From positions 79,809-143,808 of the forward strand of contig JAEOTA010000004.1 in assembly GCA_016840085.1 (NCBI GenBank): 64,000 bases of DNA, given 5' to 3'. This document shows, piece after piece, positions 27,893 through 36,104 of the stretch. Position numbers and translations under genes: made by a program. Below the pieces are notes generated by a model. That model was not told the origin of the DNA. It saw nothing but the letters and a program-made list of their open reading frames with translations, and did no database searches. The stretch comes from Promethearchaeota archaeon (GTDB lineage Archaea > Asgardarchaeota > Lokiarchaeia > Sigyniarchaeales > SOKP01). The stretch's first letter is position 1; each line of letters opens with the position of its first letter.

Positions 27893-28861
27893 ATGGATAT
27901 TTTCACACATATAATTATAGGAATTTTAGCATATTTTCCCCTAATACTGACGTTATCTTCAGAAGCAGTTCTTTTTCTGGCTGCTATGGCTATCTTTCCT
28001 GATATTGATCTATTCTTTGAACCAATCTCGAGAAAATATAAATTATATTACTTATCACATAGAGCAGGCACTCACTCATATATCTTTGGTTTATTTTTTA
28101 CGGGTATTCTTAGTTTGATCATATCGATATTAAGAAATGGGTTATTTCTTGAGATTTGGATTGCTGGCTTCATTGGGTATAGTATTCATGTGTCACTAGA
28201 TCTCTTTACTGCTTCAAAAATTCCAATTTTTTATCCAATTTCAAAAAAAGAATTTAGATTAACCGCTGATAGGGCGGTAAATCCTTTATTATTCCTTTTT
28301 TCAAGCATCAATTTTTTAATTTTATTTTCTTTTTTTCATACAAATCCAAATTACTATTTTTTTAGAACTCTTACCTCAATTTACTCTTACATCTATTTAG
28401 GTTATTTTGGAGTGCGAGTAATTTTAAGAATATTAGTACAAGTGAGACTACAAAAACATCAACACTATGTTCCAGGCATTTTACCTTTATTTTACTTTGT
28501 TTATGAAAAAATCATAAATGAGGAAGGTATTACTTTTAAATTGAAGAAAAAATTTGTGTTTTCCTCAAAAAGAAAAGAAATTTTGAACCATAAAATTATA
28601 AAAGAATCAGAGAATATGTTATACTATGAATTAGCTGAGAAAGTAAGTCAAGAATACAGATTCTTTCATAAATGGAACTCAATTATACCTTTTTTCCAAG
28701 AAAGTGAAAATTCTATTCATTTTGTGCTAATCTTAGCCGAAAGTTATTCAAATAAATCTTCTTATTTTCTTTCAATAATTTTTGATAAAGATACCAAACA
28801 AATTAAATTTAAAAAGGAAGGATTCGGTTCTTTTAAAAAATGGAAAAATGATAATTTTTAG
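27893..28861 (+). CDS. Membrane-bound metal-dependent hydrolase, YdjM/DUF457 type
   Basis: Starts MDIFTHIIIGIL, then FPDIDLFFEP and LSHRAGTHSYIFGLF, the conserved D-H-H-H metal motif of the YdjM family. Later IHVSLDLFTASKIPIFYPIS carries the last ligands. It has about four or five membrane segments in residues 1-200, then a soluble strand-rich tail (about 200-322) not typical of short bacterial members. YdjM-like proteins are predicted phosphodiesterases/hydrolases; the substrate is unknown. It converges on the DtxR-like gene and overlaps its end by 4 bases. Confidence 0.78.
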   Translation: MDIFTHIIIGILAYFPLILTLSSEAVLFLAAMAIFPDIDLFFEPISRKYKLYYLSHRAGTHSYIFGLFFTGILSLIISILRNGLFLEIWIAGFIGYSIHVSLDLFTASKIPIFYPISKKEFRLTADRAVNPLLFLFSSINFLILFSFFHTNPNYYFFRTLTSIYSYIYLGYFGVRVILRILVQVRLQKHQHYVPGILPLFYFVYEKIINEEGITFKLKKKFVFSSKRKEILNHKIIKESENMLYYELAEKVSQEYRFFHKWNSIIPFFQESENSIHFVLILAESYSNKSSYFLSIIFDKDTKQIKFKKEGFGSFKKWKNDNF

Positions 28862-29232
28862 ATCAGATCTTTTAAAGCTCCAGCTATATCAGGAGTTATA
28901 AAATGTTCTATTTTACAACAAAGTGTATCTAAAAATGCATTATCTTCTAATTTCAAAATCTCCTTAAAAAATATTTTTAAATTTTCATAACTTTCGAGAG
29001 TATTTTTTGCAATTCCGCGCCCTTTTGGAGTTAACCTAATCTTTTGCCTTGGTTTCCAACTAACTAAACCTCTTTTATTCAATTTATAGAGCATATCAGT
29101 AACAGAAGAAGGTTTAACTTGGAGATATTTAGAAATATTTGTATTTGAAACCCATCCTCCTTTATTTCTTTTTGAAAGTAGATATATTGTTTTCAGATAA
29201 TTTTCATAGCTTTCATTTAATCTATTTTTCAT
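28858..29232 (-). CDS. DtxR/MntR-like metal-dependent regulator
   Basis: A 124-residue protein with the DtxR winged helix: YLKTIYLLSK, then ISKYLQVKPSSVTDMLYKLNKRGLV, the wing IRLTPKGRGIA, and the dimerisation region with CCKIEHFITPD, where the C--EH residues are metal ligands in the family. It lacks the SH3-like third domain, as do MntR-type members. It probably senses Fe or Mn. A tiny membrane ORF ends one base before it on the same strand. Confidence 0.8.
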   Translation of the reverse strand: MKNRLNESYENYLKTIYLLSKRNKGGWVSNTNISKYLQVKPSSVTDMLYKLNKRGLVSWKPRQKIRLTPKGRGIAKNTLESYENLKIFFKEILKLEDNAFLDTLCCKIEHFITPDIAGALKDLI

Positions 29233-29233
29233 T

Positions 29234-29374
29234 CTATGACATTATGCTTGTTATGAATTGTCTTAAACTAAATAAGGACATACCAATTATGAAAAATAAT
29301 ATCAACATTAAACTAAAAATTAAAACTTTCTTCAAACCTTGCTCCAAAATTTTAACATTTCTAGAATTTTCCAT
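29234..29374 (-). CDS. Possible 46-residue single-pass membrane protein
   Basis: From the internal ATG at 29374 the frame gives a short charged N-terminus (ENSRNVKILEQGLKK), one strong membrane helix (VLIFSLMLILFFIIGMSLF) and a short tail. It ends one base before the DtxR-like start, so the two are likely coupled. The longer frame up to 29470 reads through promoter DNA and is unlikely. Confidence 0.5.
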   Translation of the reverse strand: MENSRNVKILEQGLKKVLIFSLMLILFFIIGMSLFSLRQFITSIMS

Positions 29375-29450
29375 TCTTACACACACACAAATTTTCATTA
29401 AATTTTGTTCTAAGTGACTATAACAGATCAACACTATATAAATTTTATTG

Positions 29451-29469
29451 TGTCGATGACAATTCGACA
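29451..29469. promoter_or_regulatory. Inverted repeat TGTCGA-N7-TCGACA upstream of TrmB-like gene
   Basis: Six-base arms around a 7-base spacer, 37-55 bases before the start at 29506. The region is otherwise AT-rich, so the two GC-containing arms stand out. It is a candidate site for the TrmB-like protein or the DtxR-like protein. Confidence 0.45.
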
Positions 29470-29505
29470 TATCATTTAAATAAGATGAAAACTATAATTT
29501 AATTA

Positions 29506-30540
29506 ATGCCGAATGTAAATAAAGAAGAAAAATTTATTCGAGCATTAGAAAAATCAGGTTTAAATTATAATGAAGCATTAGTCTACTTCTCCCTTATAAA
29601 ATTAGGCCAAAAAGGCGCAACAGTATACGAATTAGATCATCATTTTACCCCTTTTCTTAAAAGAACTACAATATATTCTGTCTTGCGGAAATTAATTGAA
29701 TTAGGATGTGTAAGAGAAGGTGAGCAGAAACAAGGTTCCAGAAAGGTAACACTCTTTATTGCCAATAAGCCAGAAGAATATTATGATAGAATTATCTTAG
29801 AAAAAGAAAAGGAGCTTGATATCCTTAAAGACTTAAAGGAGAAATATTCAGATTATTTTGATATTATTTATCAAGAAGGCATGGAATATGTTCTTGAGGA
29901 ACTCGATGAACTTATTCAACCTTATCTTAGACCGTTAGTAGAAAAGGGCTGGAGAATTACTTCATATTTAATTAAGAAGGAAGTTCCTTTATTTGAATAT
30001 ACAGTTTATGACTGCATGTTAAAATCACCAAATGCTAAATATCTTAAAGAAAATAGCTTTCACCTGTTTTTATTTGATGATAACATAGAAAAAGATACAA
30101 CTTCATTGCAATTTTTTATAAAAGGATTGAAAAATAAAACATACGAGATTGTATCTTATTTTAGTGATATTAAAGAGTATAAACTTGAAGAAAAAATGTT
30201 GGAATTCTACAATAAAACTTATCCTGGTTTTAACTTAAGAGTTAAACTTGAGGATTTAAAAAATTCAAAGTTTTTTGATGAAGTTATAGATGGTATAAGA
30301 TCATATTGGAAAAAAGGAGATATAGGAGAACATTTAGCCACAAAATCAAAAGATCTTCAGGAACAAGTTGATATTCATGAAAAAGAATTCTTAACTGATA
30401 ATTCACTCGATATTTGGAAAGCTGTAATAATTCCAATACAAAATAAATTGTTTTTTCTATGGGCAGAATCTTATGAGATTTTAGAAGAAATGGTAGAGCC
30501 GATCTTTATTATAGAGAAAATTCCTTTTAATACAAAATAA
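29506..30540 (+). CDS. TrmB-like transcriptional regulator (copy 1)
   Basis: The N-terminal winged helix (about 10-80) has LNYNEALVYFSLIKLGQKGATVYEL followed by KRTTIYSVLRKLIELGCV, the TrmB pattern, then a coiled linker (EEYYDRIILEKEKELDILKDL) and a C-terminal ligand domain of about 220 residues ending in KLFFLWAESYEILEEMVEPIF. It shares whole motifs with the regulator at 36867-37748 and is clearly its paralog. The downstream CDF-like gene begins 34 bases later, so it may control this operon. The ligand is unknown. Confidence 0.78.
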   Translation: MPNVNKEEKFIRALEKSGLNYNEALVYFSLIKLGQKGATVYELDHHFTPFLKRTTIYSVLRKLIELGCVREGEQKQGSRKVTLFIANKPEEYYDRIILEKEKELDILKDLKEKYSDYFDIIYQEGMEYVLEELDELIQPYLRPLVEKGWRITSYLIKKEVPLFEYTVYDCMLKSPNAKYLKENSFHLFLFDDNIEKDTTSLQFFIKGLKNKTYEIVSYFSDIKEYKLEEKMLEFYNKTYPGFNLRVKLEDLKNSKFFDEVIDGIRSYWKKGDIGEHLATKSKDLQEQVDIHEKEFLTDNSLDIWKAVIIPIQNKLFFLWAESYEILEEMVEPIFIIEKIPFNTK

Positions 30541-30574
30541 CCAAATAGTTAAGCTATAATTTAACATAATAGAG

Positions 30575-31984
30575 ATGGAAGAGGTAAAATTTAAAGAATT
30601 AAGAAAATCACATAAAGGGGTCACTAAACTTTCTTATGAAGTTACTCAGATATTAGAAAGTGATCCAAATAGATCTCCTCTATATGCTTTAATGTACGCG
30701 ATTGAAAAGGGAGAAAATACTCGAGAGAAAATATATAGCTATTTTAAATATTTTTATGTTAATGAATTTGCATATATTAGGCTAAAACAACCTGAATTAG
30801 ATGATTTACTATTAAAAGGAATTCATAAAAATTTAATTCAAAAAGAAAATCATATATTTTCTTTAACAGAAAAAGGAAATGAAGTTTTAGTTAAATCTAA
30901 AAAAGTAAATTTAGTCACAAATAAAGCATTAGGATTTTTTTTTAGCAAAAAAGTCATATTGATTTTCTCTTTAATTTGCCTAATCTTCATGAGCTCTCTT
31001 AAAATAATTACTGGATTGAATTCTGGAAGTGACGCATTATTTAATGAGGGTATTGAGAATTTTACAGATATAATTAAGATATTTATAATAACCTTAAGTA
31101 TTAAATTAAAGAAAGATAGATTAGGCGCAATTGTAATAATTTTATTGATGCTAATAACAGGAATAAATTTGATAATTACTTCTGTATTTTCATTGATTGA
31201 AGCCAATATTGTTACTCCATCATACTTTTCATTCATATTGATGTTTATCTCGATTTTAATAAACTTAATGTTATTGGTTTTAAAGAACTTCGTTGGAAAA
31301 TTACAAGCCAATTTTGCTTTGCTTTCTGATGCTAAGGATAATGTAAATAACATCAGATTATCATTAGGGGTAATAGTTGGATTAATATTTGCATTATTCG
31401 GAATTTATGTGGTAGATTCTATTATTGGTATACTTATTGCTTCTTTACTGATACTTGATGGTGGTGGAACTTTAGTTGAGTTAGTTAAATCAGGAGATGA
31501 TATTGATATTGACAGTTTTAAATTGAGCTTAGATAAGGCTTTTGAATTTAAAATAGCACATTGGATACTATTAGTTATACAAGAAGAGAACTTGTCACAA
31601 ACGCAACTGAATAATAAATTTATAGAAGCAATCGAGAAAGGATATGACACTTTTGGTGTTTGGGCGATATTTGGACTTGCTAATATTGAAAAATTTAACG
31701 TTCAAAAAATTTTAAGCCTTATGAAAAAAAGAGTTCTATTTAGTGAACAAAATAATAAAACTTATCTTACAGATAAGGGAAAAGAACAGTATCATAATGT
31801 TTTATCTCAAGAGATAGCAAGAGTTTCAAGAGATAAGAAAAAATATAAGGATTGGAAACCTCCAAGTACAAAAGTAAAAGTTTTGTGGGGATTATTTGGA
31901 GTTCTTGTTCCACTTATCTTAGTTTTGTTGATAATTTTTGTTGGGCCAATTATTTATGAATTTATCATTAATGTAATAAAATGA
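30575..31984 (+). CDS. CDF-like cation transporter flanked by winged-helix-like domains
   Basis: Residues about 20-105 read as a winged-helix wing region (LLLKGIHKNLIQKENHIFSLTEKGNEVL). Residues about 125-300 form a CDF-type membrane core with six helices: GSDALFNEGIENFTDII is the TM2 site and FALLSDAKDNVNNIRLSLG the TM5 site, with the usual His of HxxxD replaced (E161/D165, D255/N259). Residues about 320-410 form a second winged-helix-like unit (KILSLMKKRVLFSEQNNKTYLTDKGKEQY). A last membrane helix follows (about 435-465). It may transport or sense a divalent cation. The regulatory reading is inference. Confidence 0.55.
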   Translation: MEEVKFKELRKSHKGVTKLSYEVTQILESDPNRSPLYALMYAIEKGENTREKIYSYFKYFYVNEFAYIRLKQPELDDLLLKGIHKNLIQKENHIFSLTEKGNEVLVKSKKVNLVTNKALGFFFSKKVILIFSLICLIFMSSLKIITGLNSGSDALFNEGIENFTDIIKIFIITLSIKLKKDRLGAIVIILLMLITGINLIITSVFSLIEANIVTPSYFSFILMFISILINLMLLVLKNFVGKLQANFALLSDAKDNVNNIRLSLGVIVGLIFALFGIYVVDSIIGILIASLLILDGGGTLVELVKSGDDIDIDSFKLSLDKAFEFKIAHWILLVIQEENLSQTQLNNKFIEAIEKGYDTFGVWAIFGLANIEKFNVQKILSLMKKRVLFSEQNNKTYLTDKGKEQYHNVLSQEIARVSRDKKKYKDWKPPSTKVKVLWGLFGVLVPLILVLLIIFVGPIIYEFIINVIK

Positions 31985-31994
31985 CAGAACTCTA

Positions 31995-32585
31995 ATGCTA
32001 GATAACAGATTTATTTCAAAAGTAAGGAAATTTGCTATTGAAAATTCTGAAAAAGATGATATTCATGGATTTAAACATGTTGAACGAGTTTATGATATAT
32101 GTATTAAAATAGGAAAAAAATTAAATGCTAACATAGATTTACTGAAAATTTCTGTTCTTCTTCACGATATTGGTAGAATAGATGAAAAAAAAGATAATTT
32201 AAAAAGAAATCATGCAGAAATTTCCGCTGAAAAAGCTTTTAAATTCCTTACTTCTCAGGATTTTAATATTTCCATGGATGAAATTGATAAGATTATTCAT
32301 TGTATAAAAGCTCATTCTTTCTCAAATAATTTAGTTCCAGAAACACTTGAAGCAAAAATTTTATCAGATGCTGATAAATTAGATGCCCTTGGAGCCATAG
32401 GCTTATACAGAACTATTGGATTTACAATCAAAAACAAAGGTGGTCTTGATCAAGTTATTGAACATTTAGAAAACAAAATTCTAAAACTAAAAAACCAATT
32501 GTATTTAGATATTTCAAAAAAAATAGCTGAAGAACGCGAACTAATTATTTATGATTTTTATAAAAAAATATTAAAACAGAAATAA
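31995..32585 (+). CDS. HD-domain phosphohydrolase
   Basis: A 196-residue HD-superfamily enzyme. The metal ligands are GFKHVERVY (H28), LLHDIGR (H57-D58), a HAEIS His, a CIKAHS His and ILSDADKLDALGAIG (Asp). This is the uncharacterised archaeal HDc subgroup that hydrolyses nucleotides or phosphoesters. It starts 10 bases after the CDF-like gene, so it is probably cotranscribed with it and with the TrmB-like gene. The substrate is unknown. Confidence 0.8.
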   Translation: MLDNRFISKVRKFAIENSEKDDIHGFKHVERVYDICIKIGKKLNANIDLLKISVLLHDIGRIDEKKDNLKRNHAEISAEKAFKFLTSQDFNISMDEIDKIIHCIKAHSFSNNLVPETLEAKILSDADKLDALGAIGLYRTIGFTIKNKGGLDQVIEHLENKILKLKNQLYLDISKKIAEERELIIYDFYKKILKQK

Positions 32586-32768
32586 ATTTCATAGAAAAAA
32601 ATGTAAATTCAGACTAATTGATGAAATTTTTCAGCATAAATAATAATCTCTTTTATAATTTGAAAGTTTTTATCCTCTCCATGAATTAAAAATAATTTTT
32701 AAAAATACAAATAGTGATAACATAGAGACTTTGTTTAAATTAATGTCTTCACATAGAATCAGAAATAA

Positions 32769-33377
32769 TCATATAATCATATATTCTACAATAAGATCTA
32801 AAAGATTTTCCATAATTTCAGGGAACTTTTTCCTTCCAATATATTCTATAGTCTCATCATCTAATCCAATTGTAAATATAGATTTTAATATACCTGCTAA
32901 AATTTCAGGATCTTTATTAATCATAATGTCCTGTTTTTGCCACATTTTAATAAGTTGGGGAAGATATTCATATGTTTGTAGTTTTTGTTGTAATATCGGA
33001 TTATTATATAATTTTCTAATAAGATATTCTCTTATATTTTTATCAGCTATTTGTTGTATGATTGGATTATCTTTTGGCGCTTGTATATGAAATTTCAAAA
33101 ATTTTTTAAAAGTCTCTTTTGGACTAGTTTTCATTTTTTGTAAAAGATACTGCATTTCATTGATAAATTTTTTTTCTGCTTGATCGAGTACATCTAAAAA
33201 AAGTTCTTCTTTAGAATTATAAAAGGAGTAGAAAGAACCTTTTGAGATCCCTACAGCATTCGTTAGATCTTCAACATTTGTCCTTTTTAATCCATATGAT
33301 CCAAAAAATTCTGCACCTTTTTCAATTAGACTATTTCTTATGATCTTTTTCTCTTCAGTCGTAAAAGCTTTTGGCAT
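32769..33377 (-). CDS. TetR-family transcriptional regulator
   Basis: From ATG 33377 (MPKAFTTEEKKIIRNS) the protein has 202 residues; the longer frame to 33401 starts in a Lys/Ile run. The N-terminal HTH has LKRTNVEDLTNAVGISKGSFYSFYNSKEELF, then a helical ligand domain. It is divergent from an SDR gene. Four tandem 8-base repeats lie between them, close to a TATA box, and are likely its binding sites. Confidence 0.87.
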   Translation of the reverse strand: MPKAFTTEEKKIIRNSLIEKGAEFFGSYGLKRTNVEDLTNAVGISKGSFYSFYNSKEELFLDVLDQAEKKFINEMQYLLQKMKTSPKETFKKFLKFHIQAPKDNPIIQQIADKNIREYLIRKLYNNPILQQKLQTYEYLPQLIKMWQKQDIMINKDPEILAGILKSIFTIGLDDETIEYIGRKKFPEIMENLLDLIVEYMII

Positions 33378-33413
33378 TATAATAATAATAAGGATTTTCA
33401 AACTTAAAAATTT

Positions 33414-33445
33414 ATGACTAAATGACCTAATGACTCACTGACCCA
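33414..33445. repeat. Four tandem 8-base ATGACYNA-like repeats
   Basis: ATGACTAA, ATGACCTA, ATGACTCA and CTGACCCA follow one another without a gap (33414-33445). They lie between the divergent TetR and SDR genes, just before a TATA-like TTTAAATA (33450-33457). An AGTCATA (33457-33463) repeats the same core on the other strand. The helical phasing (about 0.75 turn) differs from a plain TetR palindrome, so several protomers may spread along the array. Confidence 0.6.
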
Positions 33446-33504
33446 AACATTTAAATAGTCATATAAATTATAATATCTTAACAAAAAGAAAAAGTGATAA
33501 TTAA

Positions 33505-34791
33505 GTGTTTATTGAAAAATTAGGTTTAGCAAGGAATTCACTTTCTAATAAAGTTGCGGTTATTACAGGAGCAGGTAGAGGAATTGGCAAAGAACTTGCA
33601 AGAGCTTTAGCTTGGTTGGGAGCAAAAGTAGTTATTGCTGAAATTAATAATTATGGTAAAGATGTTGAAACTTTAATTCGGTCAGAAGGTGGAACTGCTT
33701 TATTTGTAAAAACTGACATTTCTAATGAAGAAGATATCAAGTTTTTAGAGAAAAAAGTTATTGAATCTTATGGAAAAGTAGATATTCTGATCAATAACGC
33801 CTACGCTACTTCAGTGGGTACTCTATTGGAAATTTCAATAGAAGATTGGGATAAAATATATAATGTAAATATTCGAGGCGCTGTTTATGCAATCAAAACT
33901 TTTTTACCCTATATGATTAAACAAAATGAAGGAGTAATCAACACTCTTACCTCTGCGGAAGGATGGCCATATATGGCACCTTATTTTGCTACTAAAACTG
34001 CTCTAACATCAATTGCTAGATCTTTAGCGGCCGAATTAGATGATATAAATATTTCTGTATTTGTATTTGGTCCTGGAATGATTGATACACCGGGATTACA
34101 GGAGTATAGTCGTATTTTAGCACCAAAATATGGTATGACTGAGGAAGAATTTAAAAATCAAGGAATTAACCCAGGATATGATGGATTAATGCCAGCAGAT
34201 CATTGTGCAGCAGGCTGGGCATATACCATAGTACATGCTAAAGAATATCATGGACAAATAGCTGAACCATTCTCTCCTCTCTTAAAATTGGGACTAATTA
34301 AGACTAAAAATAATGAAGTTACTTTTAAAAAAAGAATAATAAAAACTCAAGATGAATTGAATAGTTATATCTCAGAAACTATTGGAAATTCAAAAATTGC
34401 ACTTAAAATTGTAGAAAAACTTCAACAAGAAACAATTGAATTAGGTTTGTTAGCAAGAAAATGGATGAATCGCACTTTTGCAAATAGATGTGGAATGAAA
34501 ATTAATAAATGCGTTGAAATAATATCGGAACTTAACAATGAACTACAAAAATTACCAAATAATGTGCACAATAACAAAATTGATAATTCATTGCCCGTAT
34601 TAAAAAAAATGTCTTGGTTTATTCAAGTATTAAAAAATCTAGCAAGTCACTTTCAAAATTGCAAAGATGATGCTAAGGGATGGATAAAAGATCCTGAAGA
34701 ATTAAAAATTGCCTTAGAAGCACTGGATATTAGAGAACATTCAATGCTAAATTTAATTTCGAATCTTATCCAAATTGAAAGTCAAATTTGA
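33505..34791 (+). CDS. SDR oxidoreductase with helical C-terminal domain
   Basis: Residues 1-270 form a short-chain dehydrogenase: TGAGRGIG (21-28), NNAY (97-100, variant of NNAG), Ser150, and YFATK with Tyr160 and Lys164. The Rossmann part is complete. An additional 150-residue helical domain (about 280-428) has no recognised family and includes paired Cys (NRCGMKINKC). It starts at GTG 33505. It is divergent from a TetR regulator, so the substrate is probably what that regulator responds to. NADPH or NADH preference is not decided. Confidence 0.82.
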   Translation: MFIEKLGLARNSLSNKVAVITGAGRGIGKELARALAWLGAKVVIAEINNYGKDVETLIRSEGGTALFVKTDISNEEDIKFLEKKVIESYGKVDILINNAYATSVGTLLEISIEDWDKIYNVNIRGAVYAIKTFLPYMIKQNEGVINTLTSAEGWPYMAPYFATKTALTSIARSLAAELDDINISVFVFGPGMIDTPGLQEYSRILAPKYGMTEEEFKNQGINPGYDGLMPADHCAAGWAYTIVHAKEYHGQIAEPFSPLLKLGLIKTKNNEVTFKKRIIKTQDELNSYISETIGNSKIALKIVEKLQQETIELGLLARKWMNRTFANRCGMKINKCVEIISELNNELQKLPNNVHNNKIDNSLPVLKKMSWFIQVLKNLASHFQNCKDDAKGWIKDPEELKIALEALDIREHSMLNLISNLIQIESQI

Positions 34792-35088
34792 ACTTCTTTT
34801 AATTTTAATAGAATTTTTTTGCTTTTTTTTTTCGGAATATAAAGCATTTTCATATTTTTATTATTAACGGATACTTGATTTGATTTTTTACCAATAATCC
34901 TTAACTATATTGCTAAAAAAGTTAATAGAATTAATTTACTTAACTCTCAATAGAATAAGGATAATTTTATACGAAATAACAGTGCTGGGGGAATTTTAAT
35001 CAGATCTAAAAGGAAAATATGAATTAAAAGCTGATCTTTTTGATCTATTAGTTTATAATAAAATTTAATCTAAAAATTGGGTAAAAAT
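34792..35088. other. About 300-base interval with T-run and a dispersed repeat copy
   Basis: The left part holds long T-runs (near 34814-34831) that may end SDR transcription. The right part contains the first copy of a GC-richer dispersed motif (34971-34999) and A/T-rich promoter DNA. No credible open frame was found. Confidence 0.55.
34971..34999 (+). repeat. Dispersed motif, copy 1
   Basis: The core ACGAAAT[A/C]ACAGTGCT occurs here and again at 36810-36838, followed in both by a GGGAATT stretch. About 24 of 29 positions match, and a short ATAATTT precedes each. The two copies flank the AbrB/methyltransferase locus. They are too short for an IS end and have no open frame. Confidence 0.5.
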
Positions 35089-35556
35089 ATGCCACAAATT
35101 GTAAAGGGAGGAAAATACTTATTTGGATGGTCAAGAGTGGGAAATCAAGGTAAAATTAAAATTCCTCCCGAAGCTTATGAGGAGTATAATTTAAAAAAGG
35201 ATAAATATGCCATCTTATTTTCAGGTAGCAAAACTTCAGGTGGATTTGGGTTAAGTTCTGTGAGGATTTTAAAAAATTCTAATTTGAAAGAATTAATTGA
35301 CAAAAATACTTTATTAGCTAATTATAAGATACCTAAGGGAGAAGTCATCGAATTAAAAAATAAAAAGTACTGTTGGTTAAAAATCTATGAAGATAAAAGT
35401 ATAACTCTGCCAGATAGAGCTTTAAAGGCTTTTGGAATAAAAGAAAATGATAGTTTGCTTTCTGGAAGAGGTAGTCATTTAGCTATAGGATTTATCGCAA
35501 AAGGTCCCATTTTTAATGAAGCGAAGAATCATCCTGAAATTGAAATTTTTGAATAA
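35089..35556 (+). CDS. AbrB/SpoVT-like two-domain protein
   Basis: Two swapped-hairpin AbrB-like units are suggested: YLFGWSRVGNQGKIKIPPEAYEEY (near the start) and YCWLKIYEDKSITLPDRALKAFG (second half), each a strand-turn-strand with a helix, as in SpoVT/AbrB. A TTG at 35077 gives four more residues, but the ATG at 35089 fits better. It sits just before the next AbrB-type gene, which has the same organisation, so they are probably paralogs. It likely binds DNA as a dimer. Confidence 0.7.
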   Translation: MPQIVKGGKYLFGWSRVGNQGKIKIPPEAYEEYNLKKDKYAILFSGSKTSGGFGLSSVRILKNSNLKELIDKNTLLANYKIPKGEVIELKNKKYCWLKIYEDKSITLPDRALKAFGIKENDSLLSGRGSHLAIGFIAKGPIFNEAKNHPEIEIFE

Positions 35557-35588
35557 AGATAGGCAATACATTTAAATAGTATGATTCG

Positions 35589-35626
35589 TATGATCATATT
35601 AATATGATCATACTAATATGATCATA
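35589..35626. repeat. Three perfect TATGATCATA palindromes, 14-base period
   Basis: TATGATCATA occurs at 35589-35598, 35603-35612 and 35617-35626, each separated by four bases, with partial copies on both sides. A TATA-like ATTTAAATAG lies just upstream (about 35570-35580). The array directly precedes the AbrB-methyltransferase operon and lies between two AbrB genes, so it is a good candidate for cooperative AbrB binding and autoregulation. Confidence 0.75.
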
Positions 35627-35644
35627 CCAATATGAATTATGAAA

Positions 35645-35657
35645 GGTGATTAAAATA
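35645..35657 (+). promoter_or_regulatory. GGTGA ribosome site before an apparent AUA start
   Basis: GGTGA (35645-35649), a 5-base spacer, then ATA (35655-35657) in the frame of the AbrB-like protein. The next gene in the operon has the same GGTGA and 5-base spacer before ATG 36091. No ATG, GTG or TTG lies at the expected distance here; the in-frame GTG at 35646 is inside the ribosome site itself. Confidence 0.5.
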
Positions 35658-36104
35658 ACTGAATTTCCTGGTAAAAAAGGAAACTACTTTTTTGGCTCAG
35701 TAAAGGTTGGTGAACGAGGTCAAATTGTTATTCCCCTTAAAGCAAGAGAAATCTTTGGAATTGAAGCTAAAGATGACGTATATATTTTTGGGGAATTAAA
35801 TAAAGGTTTAGGTCTTACTAAAAGTTTAAAAATTGATACAAAAGAACTAGAGAAACATGAATATTATTTTGGTACTGCTAAAGTCGGTGAGAAAGGACAG
35901 ATTGTCATTCCACAAGATGCTCGAGAGACTTTTAAAATAAACTTTGGAGATTTAATCCTCGTATTTGGAGATATTGAAAAAGGACTTGGCTTTATGAAAT
36001 CAACCAAATTGAAAAATTTTGCTGTCAAACTGTTTCAAGCATTTGGAGGAGGTTTACAGGATATTCAGGAAAATAATAGAGGTGATATAAATGAAGAAGA
36101 ATAA
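35655..36104 (+). CDS. AbrB/SpoVT-like protein with two similar halves; probable AUA start
   Basis: Two AbrB units are plain: YFFGSVKVGERGQIVIPLKAREIFGI and YYFGTAKVGEKGQIVIPQDARETFKI, almost repeats of each other, each the AbrB swapped hairpin (GQIVIP) and helix. Starting at AUA, the N-terminus is (M)TEFPGKKG. It likely binds the palindromic array upstream. The gene overlaps the methyltransferase start by 14 bases, so they are cotranslated. A GTG at 35646 is the alternative start. Confidence 0.75.
   Translation: MTEFPGKKGNYFFGSVKVGERGQIVIPLKAREIFGIEAKDDVYIFGELNKGLGLTKSLKIDTKELEKHEYYFGTAKVGEKGQIVIPQDARETFKINFGDLILVFGDIEKGLGFMKSTKLKNFAVKLFQAFGGGLQDIQENNRGDINEEE

Noticed and set aside
29375-29470. 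N-terminal extension of the small membrane ORF
   Set aside because: It runs through promoter DNA and the TGTCGA repeat, with a composition unlike the rest; the ATG at 29374 is preferred.
30850-31650. 167- and 81-residue minus-strand frames inside the CDF-like gene
   Set aside because: Hydrophobic membrane-helix codons make long antisense frames; there is no independent coding signal.
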